A stretch of 64,000 nt of DNA from Heyndrickxia acidicola. GTDB taxonomy: Bacteria; Bacillota; Bacilli; Bacillales; Bacillaceae_C. The stretch covers positions 4,274,001 through 4,338,000 of the forward strand of contig NZ_KV440953.1 of NCBI RefSeq assembly GCF_001636425.1, given 5' to 3'. Made by a program: the position numbers and the translations under genes. Every line of letters begins with the position of its first letter. Within the stretch, counting starts at the first letter, position 1. Positions 53,633-62,400 of this stretch are shown piece after piece. The notes under the pieces were generated by a model. The model did no database searches. It was given only the letters and a program-made list of their open reading frames with translations, and was not told the origin of the DNA.

Positions 53633-54306
53633 TTCTTTGGAACCTCCAATTTATACCCGACTCCGCGTACCGTTTTTATTTGGAAGTCATCGCTGCGATT
53701 GGAAAAGCGTTCCCGCAGCCGTTTGATATGTACATCCACTGTACGGTCATCTCCGTCAAAATCTGCTCCCCATATCATTTGAATCAAATCTTCACGGGAA
53801 AATACCCGATCCGGAAAGCTTGCAAGCTGTGCAAGCAGTTCAAATTCCTTCATGGGAAGCATCACCACTTTATGGTCACAATGAACTTCATAGCTTTTCC
53901 GATCAATCACGGTTTGATTGAGAGTAATTTTGTCAGAACTGGCCAAATGATAGCGCCTGAGGAGTGCCTTTATGCGAAATAATAATTCTTTCGGTTCAAA
54001 CGGCTTCGTCAAATAATCATCCGTACCAGCAGAAAACCCTTTTTCCTTATCAGGCAGCTGATCCTTTGCTGTTAAAAGAATCACTGGAAAATCATAATAT
54101 TTTCGGATGTCTTCGCACAATTGGAGGCCATCCTTTTTGGGCATCATGACATCGACTACGGCTAATTGAACTTGCTGCTTCATCAGGATTTCCGTTGCCT
54201 GTCCGCCATCTTCCGCCTCAATCACTGCGTATCCCTCCGCTTGAAGGGTGTGCCTTAGCAGCTCTCGAATATGGATATCATCATCTGCAATTAATATAGA
54301 GTTCAT
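53629..54306 (-). CDS. OmpR-family response regulator
   Basis: 225 residues from ATG 54306; GGTGG precedes it. Receiver domain (1-118) with DDD acidic pocket (ILIADDDIH), phospho-Asp in LAVVDVMMPKKDG and the conserved Lys in YLTKPFEPKEL; winged-helix output domain (128-223) ending DDRTVDVHIKRLRERF..IKTVRGVGYKLE. First gene of an operon with the kinase. Likely controls the neighbouring ABC genes (same strand, ~280 bp beyond the kinase). Confidence 0.93.
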   Translation of the reverse strand: MNSILIADDDIHIRELLRHTLQAEGYAVIEAEDGGQATEILMKQQVQLAVVDVMMPKKDGLQLCEDIRKYYDFPVILLTAKDQLPDKEKGFSAGTDDYLTKPFEPKELLFRIKALLRRYHLASSDKITLNQTVIDRKSYEVHCDHKVVMLPMKEFELLAQLASFPDRVFSREDLIQMIWGADFDGDDRTVDVHIKRLRERFSNRSDDFQIKTVRGVGYKLEVPKN

Positions 54307-54330
54307 TCTGTACCACCGCCCGTGTTGCAA

Positions 54331-55287
54331 TTTTTAGGTATTTCATCTGCGGACTATTTTATAACATTCCTCTTGGAAAAGTCATCCTTTCCTTTGTTCA
54401 AATTCCATTATCGTAGCTTGTTTTCTCTGGGAATGCGGCTTTTTGTCTTTGGAGAGTAGGGGGAATTTAGGGTGTTGACTCCGCATGGAAAAATAGGGGG
54501 TGAAGGCTATTTGGGGGGTGCCCGGTGAGAGGAAAGTCCTTCATGAGGATGATGAAGGACTTTTGGATGTCCGATGTCTCGCGAAAAGTCCTTCATAAGG
54601 GTGATGAAGGACTTTTAGGTGTCCGAAGTCTTGAGAAAAGTCCTTCATGAGGGAGATGAAGGACTTTTGGTTGTTCGATGTCTTGAGAAAAGTCCTTCAT
54701 GAGGGGGATGAAGGACTTTTGGATGTCCGAAGTCTTGAGAAAAGTCCTTCATAAGGGTGATGAAGGACTTTTAGGTGTCCGATGTCTGGCGAAAAGTCCT
54801 TCATGAGGGGGATGAAGGACTTTTGGATGTCCGATGTCTGGCGAAAAGTCCTTCATGAGGGGGATGAAGGACATTTAGGTGTCCGAAGTCTTGAGAAAAG
54901 TCCTTCATAAAGAGAATGAAGCCCATTTGAATGTTTCTTTAGAGAAAAATAATTTATACAAAAACATTCAAGCATTCCTCACCGTATGTTATGCCCATCA
55001 TAAAAGTAAGTCCCCTTCTGTAGGCACTTCATGAAAATTCTCTTCCATCAAAGTGCCAAATGGTGACCATTTAGGTAAAAAAATTGCCCATCTGCTCACA
55101 AAAAAATTTGCAGACAAACAATAGCTTGTGCCTATTCTGATAGAAGTAATGCGTTGTTCTTACTCAAATTCTGCTTTTAAATGAGCTAATCCCAATTACT
55201 TATTTTCCCTTTTTTCCTGTTAAAGCGGTTACAATTGCGTTATAATGAGAGAGAAAAAAGGAAATTCATCTTAAAGGAGTGGAATCA
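54331..55287. other. Gap dominated by repeat array 2
   Basis: Apart from the 52-bp array at 54530-54915 the region is AT-rich and gene-free; the upstream 150 bp should hold the promoter of the two-component operon (minus strand). Confidence 0.5.
54530..54922. repeat. 52-bp tandem repeat array 2 (seven full units and one partial)
   Basis: AGTCCTTCAT recurs at 54535, 54587, 54639, 54691, 54743, 54795, 54847 and 54899: exactly 52 bp each. The unit holds the hairpin AAAAGTCCTTCAT-loop-ATGAAGGACTTTT (13-bp perfect arms) followed by GGATGTCCGATGTCTTGAG. It shares its core and period with array 1 at 31.7-32.1 kb but differs in the second half of the unit. Confidence 0.93.
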
Positions 55288-55542
55288 ATGGGTTTAACAG
55301 AGCAAATCTCGAATATCTTATTGATTGGTAATTATGGCTACACAGACGTAACTTTCGTTGAGGACATTTCTGATGGTGATTGTAAAAATTTCCGCTTTAA
55401 CGTAAATCACAAAAATTTAGATGCTTACACAATTCAGGTTTTTTCACAGGATGGGTTCGATTTTGAAGTCCGAAAAGAATCCTCCAGTGGACTTAGGCTA
55501 GTAGAAGGCCACCGTTTTAAATTGCTGAAAGAAGCAAATTAA
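55288..55542 (+). CDS. Conserved hypothetical protein, 84 aa
   Basis: ATG 55288 behind AAAGGAGTGG; a GTG at 55279 in frame sits inside that site. Soluble: MGLTEQISNILLIGNYGYTD then strands FVEDISDGDCKNFRF and TIQVFSQDGFDFEVRK. Family not recognised. Terminator at 55561-55597 (AGAAGC..GCTTCT, T-run). Confidence 0.65.
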   Translation: MGLTEQISNILLIGNYGYTDVTFVEDISDGDCKNFRFNVNHKNLDAYTIQVFSQDGFDFEVRKESSSGLRLVEGHRFKLLKEAN

Positions 55543-55560
55543 TGATGGCCAAGTATCCAA

Positions 55561-55598
55561 AGAAGCTCTTTGCTGCGGCAGAGGGCTTCTTTTTTTAT
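55561..55598 (+). terminator. Terminator after the 84-aa protein
   Basis: AGAAGCTCTTTGC-TGCG-GCAGAGGGCTTCT, then TTTTTTT. Confidence 0.8.
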
Positions 55599-55751
55599 TA
55601 GAGGGGAATGGATAGGTCTCACCAACATTATCCAAAAATACAAACGGATTACAGTCTGGATTCTTTGTAATTCGTATATTAATGTTTTACAATGTTAATA
55701 GATGAAAGACATAAAGAGTATCTAGGCGAGGGCACAGGAGGAAGTAAATCT

Positions 55752-56642
55752 ATGAAATTAATCGCACTTGATATGGATGGTACGACGTTATCATCTGAAA
55801 ATCAAATTAGTATTGAAAATATAGAAGCAATTAAAGCAGCCCAGGAACAAGGGCATGTTGTGATGATATTATCCGGAAGAGCTCCGGAATCCATAAATGC
55901 AGTTCAGCGTAAATATGGCCTTAATTGCCCGATTGGCGGCAGTAATGGAACTGCTGTTTTTGCGGGTGGGAAGCTTATAGAGCTGACTTCTTTAGCTGCC
56001 GAACAGAACAAGGCTGCAGTTGAAGTGATTGAAAAGGAATCAATGCCATACAAGCTGTATACGAATAAAGGCATTTATTTTCACAATGACTGGAAAAACC
56101 GTATGGAAAGAGTGATTGCCTCGGGTGCCATCCCTGCTGAATTCTACGAGGATGAAAATTACGGAAAAATGACAAGAATTCCGGACAAATCAGAGGGTGT
56201 CACTTTTTTCGATGATCTTGACACATTATTAAAGGATGAAGAACTGGCTATCCAGAAAATTTTTATCCTTGCTTTAAATCCGGAACAAAGAAATCGTGTC
56301 TTAACATCAATGAAAACCATTGATGGGGTGTACGTGACCATCTCCTCTCCGTTTAACATTGAAATCATGAATATAAACGGAAACAAGGGAAATGGATTAA
56401 AAGTGATGGCGGAGTATTTCAATATTCCTTTGAAGGACACGGTGGCCATTGGCGATCAGCAGAATGATGTGCCGATGTTTAAGGTAGCCGGTTTATCGAT
56501 TGCCATGGGAAATGCAGCCGAGGAAATCCAGAAGATGTGTGACTTTGTTACACTGACAAATGATGAAAACGGGGTAGCCCATGCAATCCACCATTATGTG
56601 TTAAAAGATAAGATCAAGGAAACCGAGTTTGTACTTGATTAG
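55752..56642 (+). CDS. Cof-type HAD-IIB phosphatase
   Basis: 296 residues from ATG 55752 (AGGAGGAAG 8 nt before); the frame to 55692 is extra. HAD motif I LIALDMDGTTL with both catalytic Asp, motif II MILSGRAPESI and motif IV ..VAIGDQQNDVPMFK, with the large type IIB cap between ~85 and 190. Members dephosphorylate sugar phosphates or flavin/PLP compounds in the cytosol; substrate uncertain. Confidence 0.93.
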   Translation: MKLIALDMDGTTLSSENQISIENIEAIKAAQEQGHVVMILSGRAPESINAVQRKYGLNCPIGGSNGTAVFAGGKLIELTSLAAEQNKAAVEVIEKESMPYKLYTNKGIYFHNDWKNRMERVIASGAIPAEFYEDENYGKMTRIPDKSEGVTFFDDLDTLLKDEELAIQKIFILALNPEQRNRVLTSMKTIDGVYVTISSPFNIEIMNINGNKGNGLKVMAEYFNIPLKDTVAIGDQQNDVPMFKVAGLSIAMGNAAEEIQKMCDFVTLTNDENGVAHAIHHYVLKDKIKETEFVLD

Positions 56643-56658
56643 ATAATTACGATAAAAG

Positions 56659-56692
56659 ATGACGTGTGAAAGGATGCACGTCATTTTTTTGT
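56659..56692 (+). terminator. Terminator of the HAD gene
   Basis: ATGACGTG/CACGTCAT, 10-nt loop, TTTTTTT. Confidence 0.8.
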
Positions 56693-56819
56693 ATACTTAA
56701 GTTAAAGTGTTTTTGCAAAGTATAAACGAATAGCACAAGGGTACGTGAAAGGAAAAAACGGTTCAAACTAAAAATGTTCTTGACGCCCAGTAAGAGCAGC
56801 GATAAAATGAAGAAGTCAA

Positions 56820-56842
56820 TTGATAACGATTATCATTATCAC
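56820..56842 (+). promoter_or_regulatory. Fur box
   Basis: GATAACGATTATCATTATC at 56822-56840 matches the 19-bp Fur consensus at 18 positions, 37 bp before the FTR1 permease start; iron-replete repression is predicted. Confidence 0.85.
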
Positions 56843-56877
56843 ATATAAAATAGATAGTTTTGAATGGAGGAGTCACC

Positions 56878-57861
56878 GTGCTGAAAAAAGCATTGAATCT
56901 GCGAAGTGGTTTGATTGCCCTTTCTGTTTTGATTTTAATAGGGGTCCTTGTTTGGCAGGGAGTGTATTTTAAAGGAAATCCGGACCCGACGGCCCATCAT
57001 ATCACACCGGCAGCAGCCGTCATTAATACAGCTATTCTGGTATTCAGGGAAGGCCTGGAAGCGATCTTGGTGTTAGCTGCCATCATCTCAGGGCTGATTC
57101 GCAAAAAACAGGATAACTACTGGAAGCCAATTTCAATTGGAGCTGGCGTTTCGTTTATCGCGACTCTGGCAACATGGTTTGCGGTTGTCGCAATTATTGC
57201 TTCTGTGAACGCTTCTCAATTAAACATACAGGCATTTACAGGTGTTCTTGCAGTGGTTGTTCTGCTAATCATTCTGAATTGGTTCTTCCATAAAGTATAT
57301 TGGACTGGCTGGATTGGATTACATAACCGTAAAAAGCAGCAGTTGATAACCAGTGATACAGGAGTATCAACAGGTGCTTTCTGGTCACTGTTCTTAGTTG
57401 GCCTCACATCGGTTTACCGCGAGGGCTTTGAAGTGGTTCTTTTCCTGCAAAACCTGAGACTAAAGGTTGGTGACGATATTATCCTTCAGGGTACTTTGAT
57501 AGGTTTAGCCTTAACACTTATGGTCGGAGTTCTTACCTTCTTGTTCCAGAAAAAGCTTCCTCACAAGAAAATGCTTGTATTCACTGGTGCTCTTTTAGTA
57601 ATGGTGCTTGCCGTTATGGTCGGAGAGACGGTTCAGGAAATGCAGCAAGCCGGCTGGATGGCAACAACCCCGATCGGTGTTGAATTCCCTGACTGGATCG
57701 GAGTATGGTTCTGTGTATTTTCAAATGTGCAAGGCCTGTCCCTGCAAGCAGTTGCCGTCGTCTATGTACTCGGTTCCTACTTCCTTCAGCGCTACCTGAC
57801 AAAGCGCAAAGCGTTAAAAAGGCTGGAAGCAGCAAATACGCTGGAAGCAAAAACAATGTAA
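56878..57861 (+). CDS. FTR1/EfeU-type high-affinity iron permease
   Basis: 327 residues from GTG 56878, 5 nt behind GGAGGAG. Seven predicted membrane segments; two REGxE-type iron motifs, VFREGLEAILVL and VYREGFEVVLFL, which carry ferric iron across the membrane. Controlled by the Fur box. In the usual EfeUOB system the permease is followed by EfeO and EfeB, neither of which is here, so it may be an orphan or use partners elsewhere. Terminator 57875-57895. Confidence 0.9.
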   Translation: MLKKALNLRSGLIALSVLILIGVLVWQGVYFKGNPDPTAHHITPAAAVINTAILVFREGLEAILVLAAIISGLIRKKQDNYWKPISIGAGVSFIATLATWFAVVAIIASVNASQLNIQAFTGVLAVVVLLIILNWFFHKVYWTGWIGLHNRKKQQLITSDTGVSTGAFWSLFLVGLTSVYREGFEVVLFLQNLRLKVGDDIILQGTLIGLALTLMVGVLTFLFQKKLPHKKMLVFTGALLVMVLAVMVGETVQEMQQAGWMATTPIGVEFPDWIGVWFCVFSNVQGLSLQAVAVVYVLGSYFLQRYLTKRKALKRLEAANTLEAKTM

Positions 57862-57874
57862 TAATTAAAATGTG

Positions 57875-57897
57875 CCCGCCTAATGGCGGGTTTTTAT
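57875..57897 (+). terminator. Terminator of the iron permease gene
   Basis: CCCGCC/GGCGGG with TAAT loop and TTTTTATTTT. Confidence 0.85.
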
Positions 57898-58025
57898 TTT
57901 GGAAAAAAGATGTGTAACATGCTGATGAAGGCCCAGTCATTTACAAAATCCGCAAGCCATCTTAGAAATCCGTTAAATAATAATCAGTAGGAGAAAGCAA
58001 ATAGGCAAATACTTAAAGGAGTCAT

Positions 58026-58075
58026 GAAAAAAATATTGACCTCGACCTTAGTTTAGGGTGTATCGTTGTTTTTAA
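58026..58075 (+). promoter_or_regulatory. MerR-type promoter with palindromic operator
   Basis: TTGACCT followed by the palindrome ACCTTAGTTTAGGGT in the -35/-10 spacer at about 58036-58060; typical for MerR-family control, here of the SDR stub/merR transcript. Confidence 0.6.
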
Positions 58076-58093
58076 AGATAGGAGGATACTCAT

Positions 58094-58198
58094 ATGGGAA
58101 AATTCGCTTTTGTTACATGCGCTAATATAGGGATTGGATATGATATTGTTCGGCAGCTGGCAGAGAAAGACTATCATGTCTTTTTAAAAGCACGATGA
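58094..58198 (+). pseudogene. SDR oxidoreductase, N-terminal stub (34 aa)
   Basis: ATG 58094 behind TAGGAGG. Residues KFAFVTCANIGIGYDIVRQL then AEKDYHVFLKAR match the NAD(P)-binding start of a short-chain dehydrogenase, with GANxGIG changed to CANIGIG, and stop at TGA 58198 overlapping the MerR start by ATGA. The remaining ~210 residues are missing, evidently by deletion. Confidence 0.7.
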
Positions 58199-58560
58199 AT
58201 TATACGATTGGACAAGCCGCAGAAATGAATCAGCTATCCATTTCTCAATTGCGCTATTATGATAAGCAGGGTCTGCTGCCTTTTTTAAAACGAAATGAAA
58301 AAGGAGACCGGGTTTTCGATGAAGGATCTCTTAAATTTTTGGAAATGATTCTGTGTCTAAAAAATACGGGAATGCCCCTTAGAGAAATTAAACAATTTGT
58401 TGAATGGAACATGAATGGAGAAGACACACTTCCGCAACGGCTGGACATGATGAAAAAGCAGGAAGCCATCGTTCTCAAGCAAATTCAGGAGACGGAGAAG
58501 CATCTGAAAAAAATTCGTGAAAAAATAGCGAGATATGAACGGGAAATGGATACGAACTAA
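58195..58560 (+). CDS. MerR-family regulator
   Basis: 121 residues from ATG 58195. N-terminal winged HTH (YTIGQAAEMNQLSISQLRYYDKQGLLPFLKRN) followed by a dimerisation helix (LPQRLDMMKKQEAIVLKQIQ..). No C-terminal ligand domain or metal-binding cysteines, so it belongs with small-molecule or aldehyde-type MerR proteins (YraB/AdhR-like). It appears to be translated after the SDR stub and probably controls its own promoter. Terminator at 58563-58592. Confidence 0.88.
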   Translation: MNYTIGQAAEMNQLSISQLRYYDKQGLLPFLKRNEKGDRVFDEGSLKFLEMILCLKNTGMPLREIKQFVEWNMNGEDTLPQRLDMMKKQEAIVLKQIQETEKHLKKIREKIARYEREMDTN

Positions 58561-58562
58561 AG

Positions 58563-58596
58563 AGACGTGTGCCAAATAGGCATACGTCTTTTATTG
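58563..58596 (+). terminator. Terminator of merR
   Basis: AGACGTGTGCC/GGCATACGTCT stem (one G-T), AAATA loop, TTTT. Confidence 0.8.
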
Positions 58597-58629
58597 AGGA
58601 GCTTACAAGCAATAACAAACGTAAAATTA

Positions 58630-59214
58630 TTATAACCACTGTATATCCGAGGTAGCCTTGAACTGTGCAATCACAAGGTCGGCCAGCTCATCCGGCGGAA
58701 GGTCCTTTTTATTTTGAATCCATTGAATGAGGATGTTGGTCGCGGCCCCTGTCCGAATGGCTAAAAAATAGTCAAAGCGGCGGCTGATCAGCTGGGCAGA
58801 ATCAGACATGGGAAGCTGTTTTGAAAAGGCGGTAAATAATTGTGTAAAGGAGTGTGCAAAAATATCCATGCGTTTGGCCTGGATGAGCCGTTCGACTATA
58901 TCGGAATGAGTATACCAATAACGCAAAAAGGGCTTGAAGAAGGGAACCGGCGTCTCGGTAAAGGCACCCTCCTGGCGATAGTATAAAAAGAGATACTCTT
59001 TTAGCTCATGAAAGGCTTCATCGCACTTCATCGAGAGGACATCCTCCAGGCTGTCAAAATAGCGGTAAAAGGTTGCGCGTCCAACCTGCGCTTTTGCAGC
59101 CAGCTCCTGCACGGTAATCGTATCAAAGGATTTTGTCTTCATTAATGCTGCCAGTGCATCATAGATCAGCTGGCAGGACTGGAAGGATCGCTTGTCGTTT
59201 TTTATGCGATACAT
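58630..59214 (-). CDS. TetR-family repressor of the RND pump
   Basis: 194 residues from ATG 59214 (AGGAGG 7-8 nt before); the longer frame to 59295 is not used. HTH: IYDALAALMKTKSFDTITVQ, then ELAAKAQVGRATFYRYFDSL, followed by an acidic ligand domain (TetR_C of the YcdC-DhaS type). Divergent from the RND pump, with an inverted repeat in the shared promoter. Most likely it represses the pump and itself; the ligand would be a pump substrate. Confidence 0.9.
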   Translation of the reverse strand: MYRIKNDKRSFQSCQLIYDALAALMKTKSFDTITVQELAAKAQVGRATFYRYFDSLEDVLSMKCDEAFHELKEYLFLYYRQEGAFTETPVPFFKPFLRYWYTHSDIVERLIQAKRMDIFAHSFTQLFTAFSKQLPMSDSAQLISRRFDYFLAIRTGAATNILIQWIQNKKDLPPDELADLVIAQFKATSDIQWL

Positions 59215-59287
59215 ATGGAGGCCTCCTGTTTCAGATGTCGTAATCGTATTGACTTCCTGTTTCTGAGTATATATTCTGTCAAATATA

Positions 59288-59332
59288 TGAGTCAAATGTA
59301 TCGTAATAAAAAAATAAGATACACTTGACTCA
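59288..59332. promoter_or_regulatory. Inverted-repeat operator between tetR and RND pump
   Basis: TGAGTCAAATGTATC (59288-59302) and GATACACTTGACTCA (59318-59332) are an inverted repeat with 14 of 15 matching bases around 15 bp. TTGACT in the right arm could be a -35 box for the pump. Confidence 0.7.
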
Positions 59333-59410
59333 CTTCATGTTATTCCAATATTGGGGAATAACAAGAAGAGATACTTTCCGATAAGCTTGGGAGAATCAGG
59401 AGGAGTCAGC

Positions 59411-62400
59411 GTGCGTGCATTAACCGGTTTTTCATTAAAAAATACTTTATTCATTCTATTGGTGATGCTGCTTATTCTGGTGGGGGGAGGCATTTCATCC
59501 ACCAATATGGGGATTGAGCAATATCCGAATGTAAGCATACCTTATCTTTCTGTTCAAATTCCTTACATAGGTGCATCCTCCAAGCAAGTCCTGGATGACA
59601 TTTCAAAGCCTCTGGAAGAGCAGCTTTCGGATGTGGATGGACTCCAGAATTTATACAGTACATCTGCCTCGAATGGGGCTCATCTGGTCCTTGAGTTTGA
59701 CTTGAATACAGATATTAATAAAGCACAGGAAGAGGTGTACCAGGCACTCGACCGTGTGAAGCTGCCGGACAACGCCGGGGATCCCAAGGTTTCGAAGCTT
59801 GGTCCGACAAATCAGCCCATCTATACATTTTCCATTAGTAATTCATCGAAATCATCCTCTGATATCAGTGATGTTGTCCAGCAAAAAATTGTACCAAGCC
59901 TATCCACCATATCGGGTGTTTCCAATGTAGAGGTGGATGGGACAACAGATAAACAGATTTTTGTAAAAGTAGATCCCAATCGATTAAACGAATATAACTT
60001 GACTCTTGATAAAGTAAAACAGGCACTGCTCGCCAATAATGTGACGGCACCGACCGGCCAGGTCACCATGAACGGCAAGGAAATGAATGTACAGGTGAAT
60101 CATGCCTTTAAAACACTGGATGATATTCGAAATATGAATTTAATACTCGTCAATCAGAATACTTCAGGAACGAAGGATGCTTTTAACAGTATGGGGAATG
60201 GCTTGAACCAAGTTGGCCAATCTCTAGGAACACTGGGAGAGGCTGTAAAGGGAAATACAGAAAGTGATGCGCTTTTGCAAAAAGAAATCAGCCTGATGAG
60301 TGCAATCAATCAGCTTTCCTCCCAAATGTTCCAAAACCAAACCCAATTGGCCCAGCTGAAGGCTCAGCCTCGTCTGGCAAGCAGTGCACAGGGAAAACAA
60401 AAGCAAGCAGCTTTAGCAAAAACAATTGCAGCGGAACAAAGTAAAATCTCTTCGCTTCAACAGCAGGTTTCTCTCATTCAATCACAGCTCAGCCAGTCTT
60501 CCAAACAAAGTGCTGATCAGCTGAATCAGCTGGGAAACCAGCCACAACCCAAGAAAACACAGACGCCAGGCAGTCCAGCTATATCGATATCGACGCTGCC
60601 TTTATCTAAAATTGCAGATGTCTCCCTGCAGGTCGATAATGGGGGCACGTATACACGACTGAATGGGAAGCCGGCAGTAGTGGCTGCTATTCAGCCGGAT
60701 GCAAGTGGAAATACAGCGGATATTGTACAGTCTGTAAAGGCTAAGCTGGCAGGACTTGATTTGCCCAAGGGGTATCACATTGCCACTTTGCGAGACCAGT
60801 CAATTGAAATCAATCACTCGGTCCATTCCATGGTGCGGGAGGCCATCATGGGGGCAGTCATTGCTTCTGTTGTAACGATGCTGTTTTTAGGGAACCTTCG
60901 TACCACAATTGTAGCCATTCTTTCAATCCCGCTTTCTATTTTGGCTACCATGATTGTAATGAAGGCAATGGGATACACGCTCAATACTATGACATTAGCG
61001 GGCGTAGCTGTGGCGATTGGCCGGGTGGTGGATGACAGTATTGTCGTCATCGAAAATATTTACCGCAAAGCTAGAGAAGCCATTGCCGGCAAATCATTAG
61101 GCAATGAATTTATTTTAGATTCCACCCAAGAAGTCGGGCAGGCCATCACCTCCTCGACCATTACTACCATTGCTGTGTTTCTTCCCATGGCGTTTGTGCC
61201 GGGAATTGTCGGGAAGTTTTTCGCCCCATTTGCCTGGAGTGTGGTGATTTCCATTGCCTTTTCGCTATTGATTGCATTAACAATTGTGCCGATTCTATCC
61301 AAACTCTTTTTGGCAAAAGTAAAGCCGATTGAAAAACAAGATAATGTTCTTCAGCGCTTTTATGAAAATGTTCTTTACTGGGGGCTTCAGCACCGCTGGC
61401 TCGTTGTGAGCTTGGCAGCCGTCCTGCTTGTGGGAACGCTGGCGCTGGCTCCCAGGATTCCGGTTAACTTTTTTCCGGATGAGGCTGTGCAATATATCGA
61501 TGTGAATACCACGCTTCCGAACGGAACCTCCATTGACAAAACCAACAGCCTGGCCAAGCAATTGGAGCAAAAACTTGCAGGGCAGAAGCAGGTGAAAAGC
61601 TATAACACTACAGTAAATTCAGGAACGATCAGCATACAGGTGACCTTAAAGAATCATGCAGATTCTACTGGTTTTCAGCAGGAGTTAAAAAAGCAAACCG
61701 ATCATCTGGGGGAAGGCAGCGAGACCATGATTACTCCTGTCGGCGGTTCTCCTAGCTCCAACAGTTTTAGTATTATCGTGAACGGATCAGATTCAAAGGC
61801 GAGAACAAAAGGGGCACAAAACATCGAAAAAGCCCTTAAGCCGATACAAGGTGTAACAGGAATTACGTCCAATATTGAAGAGCAAACCCCGCAGGTCGAG
61901 GTGAGCATCGATGATAAAAAAGCTGCTGCACAAGGCGTGTATCCGGGAATGGCGGCAAGCGATCTGCATGACATGCTCAGCGGAACAGCCCTTATGAATG
62001 TGGAGCTTCAAGGACAAACAACGGGATTAAATGTCGGGCTGCAATCCGGTGACATGAATAAAATAAGCGTTATAGCCAATCAGAAAGTCACCAATATGGC
62101 GGGGCAGCAGGTGGCAATCAAGGATATAGGCAGTGTAAAACAGACCTTTGCACCTGCAGCCATTCAGCGTTTGAATCAGCAGGGTTATGACTCCTTAACC
62201 GTGATGATGGATTCAGCCAGAGCCTCAAAGGCCCAGCAGGACATTAAAAACACATTAGCAAAAATGTCCTTGCCAAAGGGTGTAAGCTATTCCTTTATAG
62301 GCTCAGCAGAAGAAATGAAACAAGGGTTCCATAACCTTGTTTACGCGATCGGCTTCAGTGTCATCCTTGTCTATCTTGTCATGATGCTGGCTTTCAGGGA

